The translations under genes and the position numbers were made by a program. The notes under the pieces were generated by a model. The model ran no database searches and was not told where the DNA came from. It was given only the letters and a program-made list of their open reading frames with translations. 64,000 nt of DNA from Astrothelium macrocarpum. Taxonomy: Eukaryota; Ascomycota; Dothideomycetes; Trypetheliales; Trypetheliaceae. Shown here piece after piece: positions 11,003-23,215 of this stretch. Within the stretch, counting starts at the first letter, position 1. The number at the start of each line of letters is the position of its first letter. The stretch is taken from the NCBI GenBank assembly GCA_021030915.1, contig JAGEMR010000042.1, positions 62,001-126,000 of the forward strand. The letters are read 5' to 3'.

Positions 11003-13807
11003 ATGGCATCGAGACCTGATCTGAAGGTCGACGATGAGGTTGGCTTCATCAAATTCTTTCGAAATCTGCCTGCCAAGGATGGAGACGCAATCCGTATCTT
11101 TGACCGAGGAGACTACTACACAGCGCATGGAGACGACGCTACCTTTATTGCACGGACAATGTACAAGACTACATCTGTGATACGACAACTAGGACGAGAA
11201 CCTGGTCTGCCTTCTGTTACGCTCTCAGTCACGGTTTTCCGGAATCTCTTACGGGAAGCACTTTTTAGGCAGGGCATGCGGATAGAAATATGGGAATCGT
11301 CAGGACGCATGAACTGGAAAGCCACGAAGCAGGTATGTCATTTGGACCAACGACTAATTGAATGTTGCTAAACTTCAAAGGCTTCACCTGGGAACTTGCA
11401 GGACATTGAAGATGAGCTCGGCGGCCAGCTTGATGCAGCACCTATTATTCTGGCCGTCAAAGTTTCAGCAAAAGCATCAGAGGCACGCAATGTAGGCGTC
11501 TGTTTCGCAGATGCAAGTGTACGCGAACTTGGTGTTAGCGAGTTTCTCGACAACGACATTTACTCCAACTTCGAGTCTATGCTGATTCAGCTTGGCGTCA
11601 AAGAATGCTTGCTTGCTTCGGACGGACAGAAGAAAGATGTCGAACTTGGCAAACTTCGTACCATTGCCGACAACTGCGGCTGTGCTGTATCCGAGAGGCC
11701 GGTTGGTGACTTTGGCACGCGAGACATTGAACAAGACCTTACAAGATTACTGAGGGATGAACAATCCGTGACAACCCTCCCCCAAACAGATCTGAAGCTT
11801 GCGATGGGCTCTGCTGCCTCTCTGATTAAATATTTGGGCGTCATGTCTGATCCTGCCAACTTTGGCCAATATCAACTCTATCAGCACGATCTATCGCAGT
11901 ACATGAAGCTTGATTCGTCTGCACTCAAGGCACTCAATTTGATGCCAGGGCCAAGGGATGGTTCCAAGACTATGAGTTTGTATGGACTCCTCAATCATTG
12001 TAAAACACCAGTCGGAAGTCGATTGCTTGCACAATGGCTGAAGCAGCCTCTTATGAGTGTTGACGAGATTCAACGCCGACAACAGCTTGTTGAAGCTTTT
12101 GTGACCGATACGGAGTTGCGGCAAACAATGCAAGAAGAGCACTTACGCTCCATTCCGGATTTGTACAGACTGGCAAAGAAGTTTCAAAGAAAGGCTGCCA
12201 ATCTTGAAGATGTCGTTCGCGCTTACCAAGTTGCAATCCGAATCCCGGGCTTCGTCGGAACATTGGAAGGCGTCATGGATGAGCAATACAAAGATCCATT
12301 AGATGTAGAATATACGATGAAGCTGCGAGAGTACTCTGACGCTCTTGGTCGATTACAGGAGATGGTAGAGACCACAGTCGATCTTGATGCTTTAGATAAC
12401 CACGAGTTCATTATCAAGCCAGAGTTTGATGATGGTCTACGAATCTTGCGGAAGAAACTTGACAAGTTAAAGTACAATATGGAAGTCGAGCACAAGCGCG
12501 TCGCCAAAGATCTCAATCAAGACACAGAGAAGAAGCTCTTTCTTGAGAATCACAAAGTTCATGGCTGGTGTCTCCGTCTGACAAGAAACGAAGCTGGCTG
12601 TATTCGGAACAAGAAGCAATATCAAGAATGTTCGACACAAAAGAACGGTGTCTTCTTTACAACGTCCACACTACAGAGCTTACGGCGCGAATTTGATCAA
12701 TTATCGGAGAGTTATAATCGAACACAGAGTGGACTGGTTAGTGAAGTCGTTAGCGTTGCTGGATCTTACTGCCCTGTATTCGAAAAGCTTGCTGGTGTCC
12801 TTGCACATCTGGATGTCATTGTTGCCTTTGCGCATGCCTCCATACATGCACCTACTTCATATGTCCGACCTACTATGCATCCACGAGGCACTGGAGATAC
12901 CGTTCTCAAGGAAGCCCGCCACCCGTGCATGGAAATGCAGGATGATGTTCAATTCATCACCAATGACGTCTCGCTATGCAGAGGCATCTCCGAGTTCTTG
13001 ATCATTACAGGACCTAACATGGGCGGTAAATCCACCTACATTCGGCAAATAGGAGTTATCGCTTTAATGGCCCAGATCGGCTGTTTCGTCCCTTGCTCTG
13101 AGGCTGAGCTATGCCTTTTTGACTGCATCCTTGCTCGCGTTGGTGCAAGCGACTCTCAGCTGAAGGGTGTGTCGACTTTTATGGCAGAAATGCTGGAGAC
13201 AGCTAACATTCTGAAAACCGCAACAAAGGAGTCACTAATCATCATCGATGAGCTTGGACGCGGCACAAGTACCTACGATGGATTTGGACTGGCATGGGCA
13301 ATCTCCGAGCATATCGTCAAAGAAATTGGTGCTTTTGCCATGTTTGCCACCCATTTCCATGAATTGACAGCCTTACATGAGACTTACCCCCAAGTACAAA
13401 ATCTCCACGTCGTGGCCCATATTGAGGACTCGGGTGATGATAAGCACGACCAAAGACGCGAGGTAACGCTTCTTTACAAAGTCGAGCCAGGTGTCTGCGA
13501 CCAATCTTTCGGCATTCATGTTGCAGAGCTTGTACGTTTTCCAAAGAAAGTCATCAATATGGCAAAGAGGAAAGCAGACGAGCTAGAAGACTTTTCTGGG
13601 AAGCATGAGGAGACGACTGTACAGGCAAGCAAAGAAGACGTTGAACAAGGAAGTGTAATGCTAAAGGAAGTCCTTTTAAAGTGGAAGAAGGAAGTTGAGG
13701 GTAAAGATTTGAGTAAGAAAGAGCAGAGAGATAGACTGAAGGACCTTGTTAAGGGGAACGAGGAGTTGTTGCAGAATCCATTCTTCCAAAGTGTGAAGGC
13801 ACTGTAA
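11003..13807 (+). CDS. MSH2: DNA mismatch repair protein MSH2
   Basis: MutS homologue that pairs with MSH6 or MSH3 to recognise mismatches and small loops in the nucleus. Exons are 11003-11332 and 11381-13807, joined in phase 0 by a 48-nt GTATGT...AAAG intron, giving 918 residues, normal for fungal MSH2. It has an N-terminal mismatch-recognition domain with VGFIKFFRNLP, then connector, lever and clamp regions. The ABC-type ATPase core near residues 640-780 has Walker A GPNMGGKST, followed by the Walker B/signature region IIIDELGRGTSTYDG and FATHFHEL. The C-terminal helix-turn-helix region is present. The gene looks intact. Confidence 0.97.
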
Positions 13808-14077
13808 TATACTAGAAATAGATCCACGAGCAGGGCTAGGTCAAGTGGCTACAAAGGTTTACGTTTACCTTTTTCATTTCAAAAATTCACCACTTTATTA
13901 ATCGCCATTCTTGAGAACGTACCTTACCCACCTTACTTGCTGTCATGTGCAATTGGCCCAGGATACCCTACAACTAACCACGACCCCTGAAAAATTACCC
14001 CTCCAAACACCACATAGTCTTGAAGAGTTCAGGGTGTTGTTTTCACTTCACCCTCATTAACAAAAATTCAGATCGCC

Positions 14078-15350
14078 ATGGAAATTCCAATTGCACCTCC
14101 TGAAACCCTCACCGACGTTGCGAAACTCTCTATCCAATCCATTCCTGCAGATCAAATCGACGCAACTTTCAGCTCCAATTATATCGGTTCGTATATATCT
14201 AAAGCTTTCTTTGCCTCCCTCCCCTCTCCCCCCTTCCATTTAACACCTCGTTCCCCCTCCTCCCTCCTGGCCCCCAAAACCCCCCGTCCCTCACACGCCT
14301 CCACCCACTAATAACCCAACAGACCTCATCTCCGCACCCCTCAACTCCCGCATCCTCGCGCACTCCGACGAATTCTTCGCCGCCGCCTCCAACCTCCTGA
14401 CCCCCACCCCGCCCATCCACCGACCGGGCGTCTTCACGCACGCCGGCGCATGGTACGACGGCTGGGAGACGCGGCGCCACAACGCGAACTCCTTCGACTG
14501 GGTCGTCATCCGGCTGGGCGTCGCGAGCGGCGTCGTGCAGGGCGTCGAGATCGACACGGCGTTCTTTGACGGAAATCATGCGCCGGAGGTCGGCGTCGAG
14601 GGGTGCTATGTTGAGGGCGAGCAGGAGGCGGACGGGAAGGTGAGGGGTTGCGCGGCGGAGGCTGAGGGGAGCGGTGCGTGGCGGACGATTCTGCCGCGGA
14701 GGGAGTGTGGCCCGTCGAGGCGGCATGGGTGGGTGTTGCGTGCGGACGGGGAGGGAGATGGGAGGCCCGTGACGCATGTGCGGTTGTTGATGTTTTCGGA
14801 TGGCGGGATTGCGCGGTTTCGGCTGTATGGTACTGCGTTGCCTGTTTTCCCGCCGGATCCTGAGGCGGTGTTTGATCTGGCGAGTATGCAGAATGGTGGA
14901 GTGGCGGTGGCATGCTCGGATCAGCATTTTGGGCGGAAGGAGAATCTGCTCTTACCGGGGCGAGGAAAGGATATGGGTGATGGGTGGGAGACGAAAAGGA
15001 CCAGGGGGGAGCATGTGGACTGGGTGGTTGTGCGGCTAGGGTGTCCGGGGGAGATTGACAAGATCGTGGTGGATACGGCTCATTTTCGGGGCAATTTTCC
15101 TCAGGCTGTGAAGATCTTCGCGTCGGACAGAGAGAATTGGAAGGATAAGTTGGTGTCATATCCAAGTGAGGATGAAGCGTGGACAGAGGTGCTCGGAGAA
15201 CAGAGGATGGGTCCTGATAAAGAGCATGAGTTTAGCAAAGAGGCAGGACTAGTCAATGTAGGGGCAAAGACTTGGCATTGGGTGAAGTTGGTTATTATAC
15301 CTGATGGAGGTGTAAAGAGATTGAGAGTCTTTGGAAGGAGACAAAGGTGA
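14078..15350 (+). CDS. Allantoicase
   Basis: Allantoate amidinohydrolase, which splits allantoate to ureidoglycolate and urea in purine/nitrogen recycling (yeast DAL2 equivalent). Exons are 14078-14186 and 14323-15350, giving 378 residues. The intron has a GTTCGT donor, CTAATAAC branch and CAACAG acceptor, and gives an in-frame SNYIDLISAPLNSRI junction. The family's two homologous beta-jelly-roll repeats are visible: GWETRR...DWVVIRLG near residues 85-105 and GWETKR...DWVVVRLG near residues 260-280. The first half of exon 2 is strongly GC-rich while the flanks are near genome average. Lies 270 bp after MSH2, tandem and functionally unrelated. Confidence 0.93.
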
Positions 15351-16125
15351 CATGATTATTGCAGGAAAGGAGAAATGCAGAGGAGTTAATAAGCTACGAA
15401 AGTATCGCGCATTGTTCTGCAGGATTCTATGTTTGATATCATTTGCTCACTGGTGAAGATAGAATCTCAACTTAAAGACTAGATTCGAATTGACCTTCAC
15501 CTGTTTAATCCCGGTACCTGATATCCGCCAAATATATATCGGAAAACACGCCCGAAATTATCTCTACATGTCGTGTATGCAATATAGAGAGATCTTTCAG
15601 CGCATATAACATTCACAAATTTGGTTGCTGAGTCAAACTCTTTGGTATTCAACAAAACAAGTTCAGAAAAGAGATTGGCTCAGTTCTTAAGCACGAATCA
15701 AAGCTAATGTACGCAAGCATTGTATAGTGCTACGGCTAAACGCGAGTGCTGCCTCGGTGCGGCACAGCAGTGCGTAGAAATGCCGATTGAAGCAGCCCCC
15801 TTGGATCTGAAGCCAATCATTCTTATCGAAATTTCAGGCAAATGATCTATTGAATCAATTTGTAACAAGGCCCTGTCGCCGACGTGCATACTGCACAAAC
15901 GAGTGCGTGCACTGTAAGCTTCCATTGGTAAACACACTTCCCTTTCTAGTTTCCCCGTTGTGTCGATTATGGGGCCAAAAGGTGTCGCGACTCGATGACT
16001 GCAGTCAAAAACCAATGGCTCCCTTATGCCATACTTCCAGCTTTTCTCTCCTCGCTTAGGATCTTGTTAGATAATCATTTGGTCGGCTCTACGTTTTATC
16101 GATCGGAGAAGTTCCGTTGGTAACA
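15351..16125. other. Intergenic between allantoicase and the modin-like gene
   Basis: About 775 bp with no gene. AT-rich compared with the preceding exon, and probably holds the promoter of the next gene. No specific motif is claimed. Confidence 0.5.
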
Positions 16126-18489
16126 ATGGGTGGAAATCTTCAAAATGATACTGCAGTCTTAGCGCTAGTAATAGCATTTGTAGCGCTGTGCGCTTCTGTT
16201 TCGCAGCTTTTACAATCATATGCTGGCACCGCGGAAGGTTTTAGACGGTGCCGCTCTTCGGTCGTTGGACCATGGGCTATTGCAACACGTTGGAGGTTCC
16301 GCTGGGGGGAATTTCGATTCGAGACCAAGTTCACGACACCTCATATAACTATCCAGAGATGTGCTGCCGAGACGACCGGATTCAAGCCAAAAAGACGCAC
16401 CAACGGTCTTTGTTTTCCTATCGTGGATGCTGGATCTGATACGGCTCGCAACGTCATCAAACGAAGATCAAGGCTTTGGCTTTTTTACCAGGCGTTTTCT
16501 CCCAAAGGCCCTCGTGACTCGAGTACATCCACAAACACAAATAGCATGAGAATTACAAGAAAACATGGCGGCCTACCGATTGCCTATATGCGGGAAGAGG
16601 ATGGTTTACATGACCAAGCATCGAAACCTTACCGCAAATGGCTCAGCAAATTCTGGTCTGTGGGCGACCGGATTAGCCAGTTTTGGTTTGTGAGCGACCG
16701 GTTTGACTCGAATTCATCCTCTAAAGACTTTGTGTCATGGGCACCACTCATCTCTCAAATTAAATCACGTCAAATGTCTTATGCGAGGGACATTCCCGGT
16801 GTCGTTCCTCTGGAAAAGTCGAACGACAAAACTGGAGATCATACCCAGAAACATCGCAAGGACTCGCTGACTTTCTTTGCGGTTGGCCTGGAAGAGTATT
16901 CTTGGGATTTTATGGTACCAGATGTCGTCCGGCCTCTGGCCACAATTAGCATCAGAGCCCTAGTTATATCGGTCATCCGTCTGGGTATGCGTTTCCAAGA
17001 TTTCGATTTGAGCAAAGGGATCATTCGTGCCCAAGGCAATGGACAAACTATTTCATCTTATGACGTACGTGGGCTCGGAATGGTGATTCGCTATTATAGC
17101 AACCGAAGGGCTAAAGTAAGCTCAGATGCAACGCCGTCCAAGCCTATGATGTCGCCGAGCGAGGCAGTGGACAAAATGATCTTTGGTATTATCCCTGGAA
17201 ACAACGAAAGATGTGACCTCGAGCTTGTTGACGACGACGACGGAACAAGACTCTCGGAACATTCTCTGATGAAGGTCGGCCTTCAATGGACTCACAGGCA
17301 GAGGCTGTTGCAACGCGACCTTCCAGATTTTCCTTGGGGCCGAGAGGTGATTCAGATGGCCTTGACAGACTTGACTGCTCTATGGTCACCATACATACCA
17401 GTTCTAAAATCTGACACGGCTCGTATTTGCCATCCGCTAAGAGTACCCATAGTTTTGAGTCCGTTCCTCGGTCGGGAAGGCCGTAAAGTTCTAAAATTCC
17501 GCCTAGGGTCAGTCCAGCAGTCGAGGACCATGCAAGAAGTTTACGCAAAACTGGAATTTCTGGAAACCTTCTTTTCCTATGATTTTTATGGCTCTTGGGA
17601 TAGTGCTATAATGCCCGAGTGGGATGACAGTAGTAGAGCCCCAGATCGTCCTGCTATCACTCACTTATTCTCCAAAATTCGGGAAGAGAATTCGATGTGG
17701 ACGAAAATGACCGAAGGCATGAATGATTTAGGGAGCTCTAAAGAGATAGGTCTCGATGCTGATCACTATGACGGTGACAAGGAAGAATGCTTCGTCAGAG
17801 GCAAAACTATATTTCTTGCCATACTCAAAAACTTTTGGCACTGGACCGAGGACTACTTTGCCCAAAAGAAGAGCATCTTGGGAATTGATTGCAATACTAA
17901 AGGCGAAGACAAATCTTACGTATCTAAACAACAGCAATTTTTCAGTGACATGGTTCTTCAACATACCATATTAGCCAATTCTGCCATTAATGGGGCAAAA
18001 GAGATAAAGAAGAAGCAGGGCGAATGGGATAGCTTTTGTAAATATTGTGTAGGAACAGACAAGAACAGTGAGTCTGCCAAAAAATTTCGGGCAAAGGGCT
18101 GGAAGAGTTATAAAGAAATTCCGGAGGAGGATGTCCCAAAGTGGGATGCGCAACCTTGGCCGTTCATGGTTTGCGTCTCCAATCTTTACGTTAATCATCT
18201 CGAGGAACACTTGGTCAGACCAGTATGGCAGAAATACCAGGACCACAAGCTTGCTGCGAAGGAGAAATATATGAGGAGTGAGACCACGTTAAGTTCGATC
18301 ACTAAAAGGGATGAGAATGAGACGGAGGATGTGAGAATATCTGATGAGGAAAAGAAAGAGATTGAGGAAGCCTGGTGGGTGCTGGTCTTTCGCGGGACAG
18401 TCTGGTTCATGTCAGTCTGGATAACGCTGGAACATCGACCCTTCAGTTCGACTCTATACGACAGCGATACTCCGGTATGGGTATCTTGA
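16126..18489 (+). CDS. Modin-like protein, single N-terminal membrane segment
   Basis: 787-residue single-exon protein resembling the Pezizomycotina family usually labelled 'modin', whose biochemical role is not established. The first in-frame ATG is at 16126. A hydrophobic segment at residues 9-28 (AVLALVIAFVALCASVSQLL) precedes a conserved-looking block: GFRRCRSSVVGPWA, then EFRFETKFTTP. The rest is a long soluble region with a highly charged stretch near the end and the terminal motif LYDSDTPVWVS. The family name is from memory of its N-terminal pattern, so moderate confidence; the coding status is strong. A weak GT..AG option near 18479 would alter only the last residues. Confidence 0.8.
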   Translation: MGGNLQNDTAVLALVIAFVALCASVSQLLQSYAGTAEGFRRCRSSVVGPWAIATRWRFRWGEFRFETKFTTPHITIQRCAAETTGFKPKRRTNGLCFPIVDAGSDTARNVIKRRSRLWLFYQAFSPKGPRDSSTSTNTNSMRITRKHGGLPIAYMREEDGLHDQASKPYRKWLSKFWSVGDRISQFWFVSDRFDSNSSSKDFVSWAPLISQIKSRQMSYARDIPGVVPLEKSNDKTGDHTQKHRKDSLTFFAVGLEEYSWDFMVPDVVRPLATISIRALVISVIRLGMRFQDFDLSKGIIRAQGNGQTISSYDVRGLGMVIRYYSNRRAKVSSDATPSKPMMSPSEAVDKMIFGIIPGNNERCDLELVDDDDGTRLSEHSLMKVGLQWTHRQRLLQRDLPDFPWGREVIQMALTDLTALWSPYIPVLKSDTARICHPLRVPIVLSPFLGREGRKVLKFRLGSVQQSRTMQEVYAKLEFLETFFSYDFYGSWDSAIMPEWDDSSRAPDRPAITHLFSKIREENSMWTKMTEGMNDLGSSKEIGLDADHYDGDKEECFVRGKTIFLAILKNFWHWTEDYFAQKKSILGIDCNTKGEDKSYVSKQQQFFSDMVLQHTILANSAINGAKEIKKKQGEWDSFCKYCVGTDKNSESAKKFRAKGWKSYKEIPEEDVPKWDAQPWPFMVCVSNLYVNHLEEHLVRPVWQKYQDHKLAAKEKYMRSETTLSSITKRDENETEDVRISDEEKKEIEEAWWVLVFRGTVWFMSVWITLEHRPFSSTLYDSDTPVWVS

Positions 18490-21400
18490 AAGTTTTGTTT
18501 TTGCTTACCACTACCAGACAGCAGCAAATAGCTTAACATGTCGCTTCTGCTAGTAATAGAAACGGCAGAGTTATTCTGGTTGAGCCCTCTTGTCTTGGGT
18601 ACCACTGTGTGCGTCGCTGCTGTCAGTATCTTTTACTCTCAAATTGCTTATTCAAGCACGCATAGTATCCATTAGTCTTCTACAAGAGAAGATGGAGGAA
18701 GCTACTGCCATGTTGTCGTCATTCTAGATCCACAAAGATATGCGGGATTGGTTCGTCCGTGTCAGTAAAACTTCACAGCCCCAAGAGGACGGAGCCAACA
18801 ATCTCGATTCTGGCGCATTCGCGGCTGAAGATCGATGATCTACAACGTCGACCCTGGTCGTACTGTCAGACCATCATGTGAATCACGCCAAATAGCCTTG
18901 CCCTAAAATCGTTGGAAAATGAGAAGCCGAAACCCCCGGACGAGTACACACACAAGTCATGGAACCGGGATCGGTAATAAAATCGCTTACGGCTCGGGCC
19001 GTGCATCAGACCACAAGGCCAAAGCGGGCAATACACATCGGGATACCTATACAGCACTAAGTCATCGCCGACCATTGGCGTAACGAGATACAGATCATAC
19101 CTAAGCAGTAATTTTCGGCAAAAACCCGTGATACCAACAGCAATGTTCAAAGAAAAAAAAAAGAAAAAAAAAGAGTGGTCAATGTACCGTATGCTGATCA
19201 TCGATTGCGGCTTAAAAAGGTCAGTCCACTTTGTCTCATGCTAACAATTGGACGCGCCTGCATGCTATACAATTGTCAGCAAGTTTGATCCGCTGCGAGT
19301 CTTATGTAAGTGAAAGAAAGAGTTCAATTGCTCGCCAGTATTCTGAAAAGTGAAATCGCCAAGCGAGATTTGAAGTTGCGTCTGGAGAGTGACACACATC
19401 TATGACTTGCTGTTTTGGCTTGAAGCCGGCTTTTTTTCACCATTGTCCGTGCAACTGGGTTGCTCTACAGTGTTCAAGCAACACGACCCTCCAAGTGTCG
19501 TTGGGGTGCATGTCCAGAGCGAAGCATATCAATGACGTGTGACATGCAGTGAAGTCAGTTTTGGGTATCTAACGCCCACCGGAAGGCATAAAAGCCAAAG
19601 ATTTCGAGCCAGATCGATACTGATCGGCGGTAACATAACAGTTACCACCCCACTTCTACCTGCAAGGAGCGGTGACTCAGATCGTCGATGCGCAAAGCAA
19701 GCAAGCATAGTATAGAAAAGCAAGGAGGGATAGAAAAGGGGAGGTGAATGCTATGACGAGGATTCTCCGAAGCTAAGGCAGCCTGAGGTCGTCAAACATG
19801 AGATCATCACGTTGTTTGATGGCCGATTTAGCGGTTGCTCGTCAGCATTCTTCGTGCAAAAGAGAATGAGTGAACCTAGATCGAGATCTTGGGTGAATAT
19901 TTGGTGAGTATGCACGTGAACAGTGGTGCTGCCGGCAAGAGATCGTATCAATTACTGTGGTCATCGTAAAAAAGATACAAGACCCATGAACCTTGTTGTG
20001 AGGGTAACATGGATAATTGGAGGATAGGCAGGAGAGGTATTGCTGTCTTCCACGTTCAGGCATTCAAGGGAGGGAAGCTGGTAATATCTTCGCGTGGTCC
20101 AATGTGGACATGTGCATGACTGCTTGCTCTAAACGATATGAAAAACAAAGCTTAGAACAATTCATTCCTCCAGATACGAACCTGTTTCCCGAGCTAGAAA
20201 TGCCGCCACGAAGGACACTTGCGCCTTCGTAGCTTTGAAAATATTTGAGTATTTCAAAGCATTCGAGAAAATTTCCCAATCTACCCAAGCTATGCCCTAC
20301 CGAATTTCGTCCGAAGATGCTTGTTTACAACCTCGCTTAGCACGTCCATCGACATCGGAAGATAGAACTGCCTGCAGTTTGGGGGGATCACTCCAATGTT
20401 CTTTTCATTAGGTTAATTTTATTCGAAGCAAAGCTGGCTAAGCAGGATGAAGATATGCCACCGAGTCACCTGAGATTGAAGACTATGATCAACACACATT
20501 AGCGAGCTGAATCGGACGCGTCTGTGTGACTGATAAGACTACAAGAAAATGATTGAGATCAGGAAATAATTTGTTAATAAATCCGCAAAGCCAACTTGCA
20601 ATGACTACATGTGCCGGCTTTGACCGGAGGATACAGTTGAACCGACTGTTAAAGTTGCCTGTGGCACAGGCTCACGCAACTTTCTAGTTTCACCTGAAGG
20701 ATGCCGAGGCACAGCTGGCAAGTGATAGACATTCCTTCTTCATGAATAAATAGTCAGATGCCTCAATCAAAATTCGAGCAGTCCAAAGGGGGAAAATCAC
20801 TCTTGCAAATGTCTGGTGATCGTCATGGCCTTGGAAACTGTCATCTATAAGGTTTATAAAGGTACCCGGTAAGTCCGATTGTTGAGAATTTAGGGTTTGC
20901 TATGAGTATTGGATGAGTTGTAAAAACATTCTCTTCTAGGGTTAAGAAGACCTCGTAGTGAGCACGACTTTGCGACAGTCGGCGTGTGAAGATTGAAATA
21001 GGTCTAATGGACGTTCGATTTTGGGTTTCAGATAACGCAGTGTAGTGGCAAATATGCTTTCACGCGCATAAAGCAGGGACCCGCAACGGCGCATCGCTTG
21101 GGGCAGACCAAGAAAAGCAATGTGAAAACGAATGTACTTTAGTACTTGCGTGGAGGAAAGGCGATAGGAATCTGCTCAGAAGTGAATTCCGCGGACACCA
21201 ACGGGCATTGCCATTCGCTGGGCGGCAAGCTCTTCAATGTTCGCAGACCAAATTGAGTAAGTTCATGTCTAGACGTCGATAGAGTGCTGATACAAGCATT
21301 TGTGCCGAAGGTGGTCGATAATTTATTGACCCGAATCTAAAAGAGCCGGTGAAGAAGTTGAACGTTGGAGAGGAATATCTTCCGCTGCCGCAGGGAAAGC

Positions 21401-22357
21401 TCTTCGAGCCAAGCAAGCATTGATCAGCCTGTGCCCCTGTTGCGCTCGGGCTACAAACTGATACTAGTGGCTTGCTCTAGGTTCAGACTAATATTTTACC
21501 TTTACCTGTTGATGGTATTAGGCCACCAGCCAGAGCGTGAGCAAAAGACATTACTCACATTGTAATTGGTATGCGCTACTTGGACGTCTGAACGAGACAG
21601 TTGCGAAGAACATATCTACCGAAGTCGTGATCGTCTGGACGGAAACCTTTTCACATTCGGCTTAGTGTACGGAGCTTTGTGACACCTATGATCTCAATCT
21701 TCAGGCACGGAGCTGAGGCAGCTCGGCCTGTGCCTCACCGTCTCTATGTATATCCTACGGCCCAGACACCATCTCTATTGTATACTGCTCACGTTTGCCA
21801 TATTTTAGCCCCATTGACATCTCAGAAAGAAGATCGAGGCGCTTAGAGGAAGCGAGGCGATGTTGGACAATGATGACTGCGGCTGGGTGCCTTGGCTGAT
21901 CCGGCAAACAACTTGAGCTGTATCCTATAGCTCAAATGGGTTCAGGTGCAGCCCTCTTTGCTTTTTCAAGTAATCTTCAAATCCCCCGCATCTCTGAGGG
22001 CAAGAACATGGATCAGAATGAGTACCCGACTGAACGGTAAGTACCGATCCTTGTCAGGTCGTGCAGAATTGTTTAGTCGCCTGCTTTATTCATGAGACCA
22101 ACTTCATCTCAAATCGGCCGGACGGCCCTGATTTGTGAGCCCCGGTACGTCATTTAGCATATAAGATGCAAGACTGAGTTTCCTATTATGCATGCTTCTG
22201 TAGAGGCTGAGATAAAAACTTCTCTTTGGTCATCCCCTGCTTTCATCGCTTCGGTCCCCGTCGAGAATCAGTATTTCTATCATCTCATTTCTTCCGTGCA
22301 AAAATTTCGAGCACTCATCCTTGAGACACTTGACTTCTACGTCAGGGCATCTGAAAG
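18490..22357. other. Gene-poor block of 3.9 kb
   Basis: No frame here has a domain, good codon pattern or splice structure. An A-rich run at about 19149-19172 is the only low-complexity feature. The last about 300 bp before 22358 probably form the promoter and 5' UTR of the cupin gene. It could contain decayed mobile DNA, but I cannot name any. Confidence 0.5.
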
Positions 22358-23215
22358 ATGAACTTCCGACGACCGTACTCCTTGGTCCTTCTTGCCGGAC
22401 TTGCTCTTTCCAATGCCGCGGCCACATCTCCTGCAACCTCAGAAAAGGTCACCCAACTTCTGGAACAGCCTGAGGGTCTAGCTCAGCTCAATCAGCTGTC
22501 AGCAGCGGATTTGAAGTTTGACTTTACGACTCAACCAACCTACACCTTCCAGCCTGGAGGTGTCATCAATGCAAATACGGATAGCTTTCCGGTAAGTGAA
22601 AGCTCTTTTCAGCTTCAACTTACCTCCGAGAGTAATATTTCGCCGCTAACATGAAGCAATAGGCAGTCGTAGGTCACGGCATGATGATGGCAATTCTGAA
22701 CCTTGGGCCTTGCTCCATGTTACCTCCACATCACCATCCACGAGCCGACAACTTTGTAGTCTTGACGGCTTCTAATCCGAATGCTACGGTCGATACCTAC
22801 ATGATTCAAGAGAATAATGCCCCGGTCATCAAGCAAACTCTCAAGCCCTTGCAGATGACCATCTTCCCGCGAGCAAGTTTGCATACCATGGTCAACACAG
22901 GTAACAATTCTCTTTCCAACGCCAATACCGATTGTTGCTTTCTGTAGCTTTGCTTACACCATGACAACAGGCTGCGGCAATATACAACTCGTGTCCGCTT
23001 TGAATGCCGAAAATGCAGGCACACTTAATGCAGCTAACAACTTCTACCGCTTAAATGATGAGATTATCGGTACAGTCCTGGGGCAAAGTGATTCACAGCT
23101 CAACACAACCGCCAACCAGATACCGGTGATAGGTACTGGAAGCAATTCCGGTAGTGCTGAGTGTTTGAGCAGATGTGGGTTGACTAATGTGAAGCCGGGT
23201 AGCTCTTCTAAATGA
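22358..23215 (+). CDS. Secreted germin-like / spherulin-type cupin
   Basis: A 238-residue cupin of the germin/spherulin-1A type, secreted. Exons are 22358-22591, 22663-22900 and 22971-23215, with canonical GTAAGT/GTAACA donors. The signal peptide covers about residues 1-22 (SLVLLAGLALSNAAA). Cupin box 1 is PPHHHPRADNF and box 2 is FPRASLHTMVNTG, which matches the P-x4-H-x3-N pattern. Box 1 has Asp where germins normally have the metal-binding Glu. The fold is fairly certain; enzyme activity (oxalate oxidase, superoxide dismutase or none) cannot be inferred. The mature end carries Cys pairs (CGN, ECLSRCG). Confidence 0.9.

Noticed and set aside
14199..15165. Long minus-strand frames opposite allantoicase
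   Set aside because: Arg/Pro-rich mirror frames caused by high GC in the plus-strand exon.
18490..22357. Hidden gene in the long gap
   Set aside because: No frame longer than about 110 codons, no domain and no consistent splice chain on either strand.
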